NCBI GenBank assembly: GCA_038257015.1 | Contig: JBBSJS010000038.1 | Location: 1-8,310, forward strand | Length of the DNA stretch: 8,310 nt | DNA from: UBA920 sp038257015 | GTDB taxonomy: Bacteria > Patescibacteriota > Doudnabacteria > UBA920 | Direction of reading: 5' to 3' | Shown here: positions 1 to 5,813 of the stretch, one piece after another | Position numbering within the stretch: position 1 is the first letter of the stretch | How the letters are laid out: every line of letters starts with the position of its first letter | Notes under the pieces: model-generated | What the model saw: only the letters and a program-made list of their open reading frames with translations | Databases searched by the model: none | Told to the model about the DNA's origin: nothing | Made by a program: the position numbers and the translations under genes

Positions 1-2832
1 CTAACATGGGGTACCACTATAAATCCTATTACAGCCATTACTCCAAGTAGGCTTAGTAAATCTAAACCAGTACGAGGTAAGGTGGTAGCACCTAACACGT
101 CTCCCTCATCTGTACTTGCACCAAGCACGCTACCGTTTCCAGTAGGAGTCACTGTTGCTGATTGATATGGCAGTCCTCCGAAAGGCACATCAGTGCTGTC
201 GCCCAATACTAGGCCTCCGTTACTACCTCCACCGCTTCGACCACCGCCATTACCACCACCTCCGCCGTTGTTATTGCCGTCCTGTTCTTCAGGTCCGCAA
301 TAATTAAATTGCAAGTTATATAACAAACCAGTTGGATTGTTTTCTCCATTGAACGCGTCATTCTTAACTGCAAATTTAATGGTATGGGTTCCGGCGATTA
401 AATTAATCTCATCAGATGTCCCCACGGTTGCGAAATCGTTGTGGAATCCGATTTCATTGTCATTAAAGAATACCGTTACTTCATTATCCGCCGCGAAGAA
501 TAATTGTGCTGGACTACTAATTAGAGTTGCGCCAGCAGGAATAGTGAAGGTATGGCTGTATAATCTCCACGATTCGACTGTTCCATCTCCACCACCATCT
601 GCAGGGTTAGAAGGTTGGTCAGCGGAATTACTAATCCAGATTGCGCCAGAACCAGAGATGTTGGGATCAGTTAGAGCTCCATCCCACGCACCGGGATAGC
701 CAGTTGGTTCTGCTGCGACCGCATTGGAAGTTGAGCCAGAATATTGAGCATCATTATAAAGCTCTGTTGGCGCAGTTCCAGTTGCGAGCCCAAGGAATTG
801 TGTAGCAGTTCCACTAGTTAACGAAATGTTTGTTAGATCAGTACAAATTTCTGGGTCAGGGATATTCACTGGACTATTTACTAACGTGAAAGTCTCCCCT
901 TCACCCATCACTTCAACAGTAGTATTACGTCCAGAAACGTTTGTCCATCCATCTTGCATGACTTCATCAAGTTTATAAGTACCTTGTGGTATATCAGACA
1001 GACTAACACAACCATCCGGCCCAGTTACACCAGAGTAAGCTTCGTAAATCTTTGCTGTTAGAGTACCAACGTTGTCGCCATACCAACCTGAATTCACAGT
1101 GTTAGTATCAGCATCACCATCGAACACTCGCAGATTCACTGTAGAACCTGCTCCTAAGAACATAGTCGAATAACTATGGCTAGAGCTGTATGGTCCCCAG
1201 TTTACAAATGAGTTGTTAATTTGAAGCTCTAATGAATTATCTGAGTAACCGCCATCAGGACCAGCAGTGTACGTTGACCAATTATCCATTGTTGAATATG
1301 AAGCGTCGATTGTCTCACCTGGACGATTAGTCCACGTGCCATCGGCTTCTATATAATAGTTATAGTCTGCGTCTAACGACATTGAACTATTTGCTCCTGC
1401 TACTAGAGCAGAATCAATATACACAGTTTCTTTTAAGTCCCCTTTAAGCATTACTGTCCAACCTGCAAGGGGGGTTCCATTTTGATTTTCTTTACAGATT
1501 TCTACGACAGAATCGCCAAGCACCGAACCTAGTATATTATATGCAATACAGTAAACATTTGCTGGATTGTCTTCTCCAATGTTCACCAGCTCCATATTGT
1601 CTCCATTAACAGCATCGTTGTAACAACGAATTGCCGCAAAATTATAACCATCTTGCTCTACTTCACTTACCCAAAACTGTTTACCGTTCTGATTGCGAAT
1701 TCCATCTTGAAAAGCTTGAGGTAAATCAGCAAGATCAACTGAGTACTGTCCACCAATTGTAGGACCTACTTCCATAGTGTCGCCGGTTTGAGTTTGGTAG
1801 TCGTCGGAGATTCCTGTTGAAAGAAGAAAATTCCAACCCGCACTACGAATACAATTATCAGCAGGGACTTCTGAAGGACTAACTGGTTTTGTTACTCCAG
1901 AGAATCCTGGGTAGTTTGCAAATTCAGTGTACATCCCACCCGTGTCGTCTCGCTGATCAGAAGATTGATTACCTAGAATATCTGAGTACTCCTGACATAT
2001 TGCTTTGATGAAGTGAATCATTGTAGTGTCATCACCAGGTTCACTAATGTCATAAGTGTTAGTTAAAGTACAGGTAACAACTTGGTTTGCTGTAATGCTT
2101 ACAGTCGAACCAGTTACTGTAAGTGTATTGTCGTTCTCATCTTCACATTCCCATGAAGAAGATATGTAACCGCTTGGCCCTACACCTTCACTTAAAATGT
2201 AATCGCCAACTTCTACTTCTGCATTAGTAACTGTACTAGCACCGCTTACACCAGTTATGGTAGTTGGACCTGATGCTGAGAGTGTCCAGTCAGTGTTAAC
2301 TGCACTTCCACCTGATACAGCTTTCACTAAGGTCAGTGAACCTGTCTCATCCTCAGTTGCTTGTTCCTGGGTACAATTAGAAACAGTCAGAATACCGCCT
2401 CCATTTGTCACAGATGCGGAAAGTAATTGATCGTCTGCCGAGCTAGACACGTAAAAGTGCACGGCTCCACGACCACTCTGAGAACCCGAATCAGTTTGGG
2501 TACCAGAATTTTCAAAATTTGTAGTTAGCTGCCACGGCCCTGGCTCTGGCGAAGTTAATATAAAGTGCCACTCTTGTCCTTGAGTGTTCTCTTCTATCGT
2601 TATATTTTCACAATAACCATCGTTATCTGTTCCATTACCGCTCCAATTTGTTGTTGCGGCGAATGTTGCAGGAACTAAACTTGCAAATGCTAAGGCTACT
2701 ACAGCTGTAATAACCATGCTGCGAATTATTAATCGCCAAACACTAGATTTAAAATTTGAGTTGAAACCACGAGGGTTATCTAAATTGAAGCCTAAAACAC
2801 TGTCGATTTCCGTCGAGTGAAATTTATTCATT
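1..2832 (-). CDS. Large LPRTG-anchored surface protein, 3' partial, apparent frameshift near the start
   Basis: An open minus frame runs from about 2828 to the left edge without a stop, giving at least 940 residues; numbering here assumes the ATG at 2832 and one surplus T. A long positively charged N-region leads to a hydrophobic signal segment (residues 39-54) with likely cleavage near residue 58 (PATFA). Then come a SpaA/prealbumin-like domain (about 164-260, from GSLTLVK to TCTLTNTY), a cysteine-bearing region, a second CNA-B-like domain (about 437-654), a beta-sandwich-like domain (about 665-845), a Gly/Asn-rich linker (851-876), three VLG[DA][ST]T motifs, and LPRTG (918-922) followed by a hydrophobic segment. 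Known for the family: such proteins are exported and fixed to the envelope by sortase; ligand unknown. The only ATG with a ribosome binding site (2832) is one base out of frame; the first in-frame ATG (2717) lacks a site and a charged N-region. Confidence 0.85.
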
Positions 2833-2834
2833 TC

Positions 2835-2842
2835 TCTCCTTA
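2835..2842 (-). promoter_or_regulatory. Shine-Dalgarno site AAGGAGAG of the surface-protein gene
   Basis: On the minus strand AAGGAGAG sits just before the ATG at 2832, with four bases between AAGGAG and ATG. It is the best ribosome binding site in the left half of the window and argues that 2832 is the true start. In that frame translation would stop at a TAA after 18 codons, while the main reading frame begins one base out of step. Confidence 0.7.
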
Positions 2843-2892
2843 TGCTAGAAACTACCTCATTGCTTTACAGATTACCAAAATTGAAATATATC

Positions 2893-2907
2893 CATATTTA
2901 AAATATG
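2893..2907. promoter_or_regulatory. 15-bp AT-rich palindrome, possible operator
   Basis: CATATTTAAAATATG is a perfect 7-bp inverted repeat around one central base, about 60 bases upstream of the surface-protein start. Its size suits a dimeric regulator site, but in AT-rich DNA such palindromes also arise by chance. No regulator is identified. Confidence 0.25.
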
Positions 2908-2938
2908 CGCTGAGAAAGAATCGTGTTAATTAATTTTT

Positions 2939-2954
2939 GTGATTGTTAAATCAC
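2939..2954. promoter_or_regulatory. 16-bp palindrome GTGATT-GTTA-AATCAC, possible operator
   Basis: Perfect 6-bp inverted half-sites separated by four bases, about 107 bases upstream of the surface-protein start. The half-sites contain G and C at the ends, so chance is somewhat less likely than for the neighbouring AT-only palindrome. The spacing resembles sites for helix-turn-helix dimers; this is inference only. Confidence 0.3.
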
Positions 2955-3190
2955 ATCTTAGATAAGTACTGGCTATTGCTGGCCAATTTTTTTGCTTATT
3001 ATATTGTCATTTTGTTTTGCAGAGTGACGCCTCTTCTTACCAGTTACAACGTGACTAAAATAGAACTGTTTCATTTATTAATAAAATACATATGCAAGAT
3101 AATATATTCCGCAAGATTAACAACAAAATATCTCTTACTCATTAAATGAAGTTATAGAGAAAATAAAAATTCTATGCAACTTTTGCACAA

Positions 3191-3220
3191 ATCAAAAACC
3201 CTAGCGAAGTGCTAGGGTTT
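3191..3220 (-). terminator. Rho-independent terminator of the 366-residue secreted protein gene
   Basis: A perfect 10-bp stem, AAACCCTAGC (3196-3205) and GCTAGGGTTT (3211-3220), encloses a five-base loop. Read on the minus strand it is followed by a run of five T. It lies 21 bases past the stop codon at 3242 and so ends that transcript. It also separates this unit from the surface-protein gene, which therefore needs its own promoter. Confidence 0.85.
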
Positions 3221-3241
3221 GATTTTGTTTATATTAGATAA

Positions 3242-4342
3242 TTACTTGATGGCAGCGCCTTGTTTATAAGCGAAGCGGCCACAATCCACATTCAAGATAT
3301 GTTCGAAAGCATGTCCACGTTGCATAAACACATCAGCGTTAGCAAATGGGAAACGCACACCGTCGATAACAGCGAACACTTGTGGAGAAGCTCCACATTT
3401 TACCAACGCTCCATCAGGATGCTTGGAATCATCAGCAATGTTTGTATCAGTGTCCATTAGACCAAGGTCAGTATCTTCAATTTCTTGAACTTGTTCAAAT
3501 TTGAAACCAAGTTTGGTAAATACTTCAGCGCTAGTAAATCCACGACGCTTGCCGCTCTTTTCTACGAACCAAACTGTGCGATCTTTTTTACCTTTAACTA
3601 AAGTTCCTTCTGCAGGCAAAACTGGTTTGTCGCTAATCTTTACTTCTTTTGGAAGCTCGGAAAGGATAATGATATTTTCAAACTTCAAACCTCGTGCTTT
3701 AAAGACAGCAGCGCCACGGAAAGGCTTTAGATAACATGCTGCTGACATATAAACAGTAGCATCTGTACCCACCATATACAATCTTCCGTTTATCAAACTG
3801 TTGCCGCACTTAAATTCTTTGTCATCACCTTCTCCTTCATCTTCATCACCTTCATCATCTTCAAGTTTTGTACCAAAATCGCCTTCAATATAAGCGTATC
3901 CGCTTACTGGATCTCCATCTAGATTCTTGATAGAGCTACCAACAACCATGACTTTATCACCAACTTTAACTGTTGGTAACGATGTGGCATCGGACAAAAT
4001 TATTATTAACTTTTTACCATCATCACTCCAAGAAATATCCCTCAAAGCATCAGCTCCATCCAAGAATGAATTCCCACTAATAATCTCTAGCTCATTTTCA
4101 ATATTTTCTTCAGTGATTTCGAATTTATTGGTCTCTTCAGAAAATTTTAATATTATACTGTCGCCTGCTTCTTTTGCAGAAGTTCCACCAGTATTAAAAG
4201 CCTTAGCTTCAACAAGTTCTGGAGAATTATCTGAATCGTCGTCTTCAGTTTCAGCTAAAACTGAACTTACACTCATTGAGAAAGACGATGCAATTAGGGC
4301 GAATGCAAACAGCCCGGAAACAAAAATCTTGCTTGATTTCAT
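3242..4342 (-). CDS. Secreted surface protein with Ig-like region and three C-terminal repeats
   Basis: This 366-residue protein opens with a clear signal peptide (K2 and K5, hydrophobic core about 7-28, probable cleavage after VLA at 30), then a very acidic stretch. Residues about 40-157 look like an Ig-like beta domain of the type found in S-layer proteins (ILKFSEE, VKVGDKVMVVG). An acidic linker (160-176) follows. The last half holds three related units of about 46 residues, near 185-230, 245-291 and 310-354, sharing G.L, a V[YWF] strand, then A.VF...G..FE and a short hydrophobic strand. Four cysteines (179, 203, 316, 354) lie in the first and third units only. I associate this repeat with cell-surface proteins of Patescibacteria, from memory. 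Function unknown; no membrane anchor or LPxTG is seen. It has its own promoter and terminator. Confidence 0.85.
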   Translation of the reverse strand: MKSSKIFVSGLFAFALIASSFSMSVSSVLAETEDDDSDNSPELVEAKAFNTGGTSAKEAGDSIILKFSEETNKFEITEENIENELEIISGNSFLDGADALRDISWSDDGKKLIIILSDATSLPTVKVGDKVMVVGSSIKNLDGDPVSGYAYIEGDFGTKLEDDEGDEDEGEGDDKEFKCGNSLINGRLYMVGTDATVYMSAACYLKPFRGAAVFKARGLKFENIIILSELPKEVKISDKPVLPAEGTLVKGKKDRTVWFVEKSGKRRGFTSAEVFTKLGFKFEQVQEIEDTDLGLMDTDTNIADDSKHPDGALVKCGASPQVFAVIDGVRFPFANADVFMQRGHAFEHILNVDCGRFAYKQGAAIK

Positions 4343-4378
4343 TTTGGTTTCTTTTAATTAGTTACTTCAATTGAGTTA

Positions 4379-4384
4379 ATTATA
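4379..4384 (-). promoter_or_regulatory. Extended -10 promoter TGA-TATAAT for the secreted protein gene
   Basis: On the minus strand TATAAT is a perfect -10 hexamer preceded by TGA, forming the extended -10 element TGnTATAAT. No good -35 lies 16-18 bases upstream, which extended -10 promoters tolerate. The predicted start near 4371 leaves a leader of about 29 bases before the ATG at 4342. The ribosome binding site in that leader is weak (AAAGAAA). Confidence 0.6.
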
Positions 4385-4460
4385 TCACAGCCCCCTCCTT
4401 CAGGCACGATATCTTCACTGTTTATAGTAACGATCAAAAATAACCATTGTTTCAGGTAAC

Positions 4461-4485
4461 AAAAAATCCTTTAAAAAAGGATTTT
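4461..4485 (-). terminator. Rho-independent terminator after the 56-residue membrane protein gene
   Basis: AAAATCCTTT (4463-4472) and AAAGGATTTT (4476-4485) form a 10-bp stem with a three-base loop, followed on the minus strand by a run of T. It begins five bases past the stop codon at 4490. The stem has only two G-C pairs, so it may be leaky. Confidence 0.7.
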
Positions 4486-4489
4486 AACA

Positions 4490-4660
4490 TTACTGCACAA
4501 TTTGCTCGTCAGCCTGCTTTTCGGTATCTAAACTTTCCGAACTGTCATTTGAGGCTTTTTTTACAGCTACGAATACAATAAAGAAAACAATAATAGCTCC
4601 TAAGGCGACTTTAAGAACTTTATTGACCTTATTTATTTCTTTGAAGTTTTTATCTATCAT
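4490..4660 (-). CDS. Small single-span membrane protein of unknown function, 56 residues
   Basis: The frame starts MIDKNFKEINKVNK and ends EQIVQ with TAA. A basic N-terminal part (net positive, residues 1-18) precedes one strongly hydrophobic segment (about 19-33, ALGAIIVFFIVFVAV), followed by KK and a polar acidic tail (36-56). By the positive-inside rule either end could be inside, since lysines flank the segment on both sides. I do not recognise a family. Support for a real gene comes from a plausible promoter upstream, a terminator five bases downstream and an amino-acid pattern too orderly for a chance frame. No Shine-Dalgarno site is seen before the ATG. Neighbouring genes encode envelope proteins, which suits a membrane role, but no specific job can be assigned. 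Confidence 0.65.
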   Translation of the reverse strand: MIDKNFKEINKVNKVLKVALGAIIVFFIVFVAVKKASNDSSESLDTEKQADEQIVQ

Positions 4661-4686
4661 AATATTTTGATAGTGTTATTACTTAT

Positions 4687-4715
4687 AGAATAAGACTCTT
4701 TTGTGATTTTGTAAA
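4687..4715 (-). promoter_or_regulatory. Candidate sigma-70 promoter for the 56-residue membrane protein gene
   Basis: TTTACA (4715-4710) and TATTCT (4692-4687) are separated by 17 bases on the minus strand, matching the consensus at four positions each. The predicted transcript start gives a leader of about 20 bases before the ATG at 4660. Confidence 0.4.
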
Positions 4716-4759
4716 GAGAAAATAAGGCTCCTAACAAGATTCCTCTACAGGCTAGAAAT

Positions 4760-4850
4760 CATGGCGATACCGCGAACATACTTATGTCGTTGCCGCGTAC
4801 TCTCCATGTCATTCCCGCACCCCCCATGTCATTCCCGCGAAAGCGGGAAT
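4760..4850. repeat. Degenerate short tandem array ending in an ATTCCCGC / GCGGGAAT palindrome (REP-like)
   Basis: Four related units start at about 4761, 4784, 4806 and 4826, each beginning ATG and carrying a CCGC core; the last two are nearly identical (ATGTCATTCCCGC). The final unit completes a perfect 8-bp stem, ATTCCCGC (4831-4838) with GCGGGAAT (4843-4850), closed by a GAAA tetraloop. The ATTCCCGC..GCGGGAAT motif is a widely distributed bacterial intergenic repeat, whose translation gives the familiar spurious 'CHSRESGN' peptide. No gene is supported here. Confidence 0.7.
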
Positions 4851-4874
4851 CTAGTCAATTTTCATGGATTCTCC

Positions 4875-4954
4875 CTTTCGCTGGAAAAAACCAGGATTAA
4901 AAAACTCCGCCGAAGCGGAGTTTTTGAGTTTTGGATAAGTTTAGCGTTTTGCCC
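4875..4954 (-). repeat. Duplicate of the rpsI stop region and terminator (left part of the copy)
   Basis: This 80-bp segment matches 5160-5238 base for base, apart from one extra A in a short A run (4885-4890). It contains the last four codons of rpsI, the stop codon, the downstream spacer, the terminator hairpin and a short CTGG..CCAG hairpin. With 5060-5092 it makes up a full copy of the 112-bp block 5160-5271. The near identity points to a recent event. Confidence 0.9.
4900..4925 (-). terminator. Copied rho-independent terminator
   Basis: The same 11-bp stem as the rpsI terminator, with a UUCG loop closed by C-G on the minus strand and followed by a T run. As a second intact terminator downstream of the operon it should catch read-through before the envelope genes. 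Confidence 0.75.
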
Positions 4955-5046
4955 TATCATTTGGTCGTGGATGCGGTAAACCGCCCCACCCCACGCTTCA
5001 AAGCAGTAGAACTGCTTCTCGCTTTCTGAAGAGCAATGGTCAAAAC
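4955..5046. mobile_element. 92-bp insert flanked by a 13-bp direct repeat (candidate miniature element)
   Basis: The segment interrupts the duplicated rpsI tail exactly, with TAGCGTTTTGCCC on each side (4942-4954 and 5047-5059); in the intact block that sequence occurs once. It holds a 5-bp-stem hairpin (4973-4984, GCGGT/ACCGC) and a 7-bp-stem hairpin (5001-5017, AAGCAGT/ACTGCTT) nested in an outer stem CTTCA/TGAAG. No coding capacity and no clear terminal inverted repeats are seen, so a transposed miniature element is only one reading; a replication slip or template switch is another. Confidence 0.4.
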
Positions 5047-5092
5047 TAGCGTTTTGCCCATTGTGGAGCGCGACGAGCACGGCGCAATCCTG
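5047..5092 (-). repeat. 46-bp duplicate of the end of rpsI coding sequence
   Basis: Identical to 5226-5271, the last 15 codons of rpsI including the first two bases of the stop codon. The copy also ends in a stop (TAG instead of TAA), because the next base differs. It has no start and is a gene fragment, not a functional S9 copy. Confidence 0.9.
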
Positions 5093-5106
5093 CGTACTAT
5101 CACTCT

Positions 5107-5134
5107 GAACTGTTTCTGTAAACAGAAACAGTTC
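5107..5134. repeat. Perfect hairpin, 12-bp stem and 4-base loop
   Basis: GAACTGTTTCTG and CAGAAACAGTTC pair perfectly around TAAA. It sits in the 67-base spacer between the rpsI terminator and the copied rpsI tail, beside a smaller hairpin CTGGC-AAA-GCCAG (5146-5158). Neither strand shows a following T run, so it is not an ordinary intrinsic terminator. It could be an RNA-stabilising stem, a recombination site or part of a small repeat element. Confidence 0.6.
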
Positions 5135-5159
5135 TACGCTCAAGACTGGCAAAGCCAGA

Positions 5160-5271
5160 CTTTCGCTGGAAAAACCAGGATTAAAAAACTCCGCCGAAGC
5201 GGAGTTTTTGAGTTTTGGATAAGTTTAGCGTTTTGCCCATTGTGGAGCGCGACGAGCACGGCGCAATCCTG
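5160..5271 (-). repeat. Source block of the duplication: rpsI 3' end plus terminator
   Basis: These 112 bp recur as 4875-4954 plus 5060-5092 with one base inserted. This copy is the original, since it is continuous with the rest of rpsI and encodes the conserved C-terminal tail of S9. Confidence 0.85.
5184..5209 (-). terminator. Rho-independent terminator of the rpsD-rpsI operon
   Basis: AAAAACTCCGC and GCGGAGTTTTT form an 11-bp stem; on the minus strand the loop is UUCG closed by C-G, a very stable tetraloop, and a T run follows. It starts 15 bases beyond the rpsI stop codon. Confidence 0.9.
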
Positions 5272-5812
5272 GTTTTTTACGCTCTTTCTTACGGTCATCT
5301 CGAGTAAGGAAACCGTTTTTCTTTAGGACGTTACGCAAATCTTCGTTCATGCTAGCTAGAGCTTGAGCGATACCATGGCGAACAGCTTCAGATTGAGCTT
5401 TAATTCCACCACCATTAACTGTAGCAGTGAAGTAAAAGTCACCAAGAAGTCCAGTTAAAGCCAATGGTCTAACGGCTTCATCCCGCATGGAAGAGTGATC
5501 AAAATAAACATCGAATTTCTTCTTGTTTACTACAATCTCCCCTGTTCCAGAGAACAAACGGATGTTTGCAACTGCAGTCTTGCGACGGCCTGTAGCAAAG
5601 ATGTATCGGCCAGCTGGTACTTTTGGCTTTTCGGTCAAAACAATTGTTGCAGCTGGTTTAACAACTTCTTCTTTGTATTCAACAGTTTCAGCTTTTTCAG
5701 GAGCTTTATGAGCTACTTTCTTAGCAGGAGCTTTGTGAGCTACTTTTTTGGCTGGAGCTTTTGCAGCGACTTTTTTAGCAGCTGGTTTAGTTGTGGTTTC
5801 TTTAGTAGCCAT
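5225..5812 (-). CDS. rpsI: 30S ribosomal protein S9 with a Lys/Ala-rich N-terminal extension
   Basis: S9 sits in the head of the small ribosomal subunit, and its C-terminal tail reaches the P-site tRNA. The S9 core spans about residues 67-195: TGRRKTAVANIRL near 74, the family signature GGGIKAQSEAVRHGIAQAL (134-152), GFLTRD (167-172), and a basic tail ending RRAPQWAKR where many bacteria have PQFSKR. At 195 residues it is about 65 longer than usual. The surplus is N-terminal: three 9-residue units of the KKVAxKAPA type (about 12-38), histone H1-like in composition, then an acidic/valine linker. The ATG at 5812 lies one base after the rplM stop (TAATATG), so translation is probably coupled. 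An internal start would need to lie near residue 67, where there is no ATG, so the extension is likely real. Strong terminator downstream. Confidence 0.97.
   Translation of the reverse strand: MATKETTTKPAAKKVAAKAPAKKVAHKAPAKKVAHKAPEKAETVEYKEEVVKPAATIVLTEKPKVPAGRYIFATGRRKTAVANIRLFSGTGEIVVNKKKFDVYFDHSSMRDEAVRPLALTGLLGDFYFTATVNGGGIKAQSEAVRHGIAQALASMNEDLRNVLKKNGFLTRDDRKKERKKPGLRRARRAPQWAKR
5700..5780 (-). repeat. Three 27-bp tandem repeats in the rpsI N-terminal coding region
   Basis: Units 5700-5726, 5727-5753 and 5754-5780 each begin GGAGCTTT on the plus strand and encode the KKVAxKAPA units. The first two differ by only a few bases and the third is more diverged, suggesting recent expansion in whole 9-codon steps. 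Confidence 0.85.
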
Positions 5813-5813
5813 A

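Larger units (their letters stand above)
2833..3190. other. AT-rich intergenic region upstream of the surface-protein gene
   Basis: I see no credible gene here. A 68-codon frame on the plus strand starts with TTG, has no ribosome binding site and is made of low-complexity hydrophobic codons. As the upstream region of the surface-protein gene it should contain that gene's promoter. The best -10 on the minus strand is a perfect TATAAT at 3003-2998, but it has no convincing -35 and would give a leader of about 160 bases. Two palindromes (2893-2907 and 2939-2954) lie between it and the gene. Confidence 0.5.
4661..5224. other. Gene-free repeat region between the ribosomal operon and the envelope genes
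   Basis: No real gene is supported in these 564 bases. Frames of 70-100 codons exist on both strands, but they run through terminator hairpins and copies of the rpsI tail. In order from the left the stretch contains the candidate promoter of the small membrane protein, the REP-like array, the copied terminator segment, a 92-bp insert, the copied rpsI tail, a spacer with a 12-bp-stem hairpin, and the genuine rpsI terminator. Confidence 0.75.

Noticed and set aside
337..699. 120-codon plus-strand frame
   Set aside because: It lies opposite the large surface-protein frame, whose signal peptide, domains and sorting signal are clear. The plus-strand product shows no domain.
2778..2834. Reassigned TGA codon (as in Gracilibacteria) to explain the odd start of the surface gene
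   Set aside because: Reading the in-frame TGA at 2831 as glycine reaches a TAA four codons upstream without a start codon. No other gene here contains an in-frame TGA.
2943..3149. 68-codon plus-strand frame of hydrophobic residues
   Set aside because: It has a TTG start with no ribosome binding site and AT-driven composition, and it lies in the likely promoter region of the surface gene.
4761..4979. 72-codon plus-strand frame containing CHSRESGN
   Set aside because: This peptide is the well-known spurious translation of the ATTCCCGC palindrome repeat.
4862..5152. 96-codon minus-strand frame downstream of rpsI
   Set aside because: It is read through two hairpins, the copied terminator and an out-of-frame copy of the rpsI tail. 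It is a by-product of the duplication.
4760..5271. CRISPR array
   Set aside because: Repeats differ in length and spacing, are explained by a terminator duplication and REP units, and no uniform spacers exist.
5036..5326. 96-codon plus-strand frame
   Set aside because: It is antisense to the rpsI end and its terminator and shares peptide segments with another repeat-derived frame at 4761-4979.
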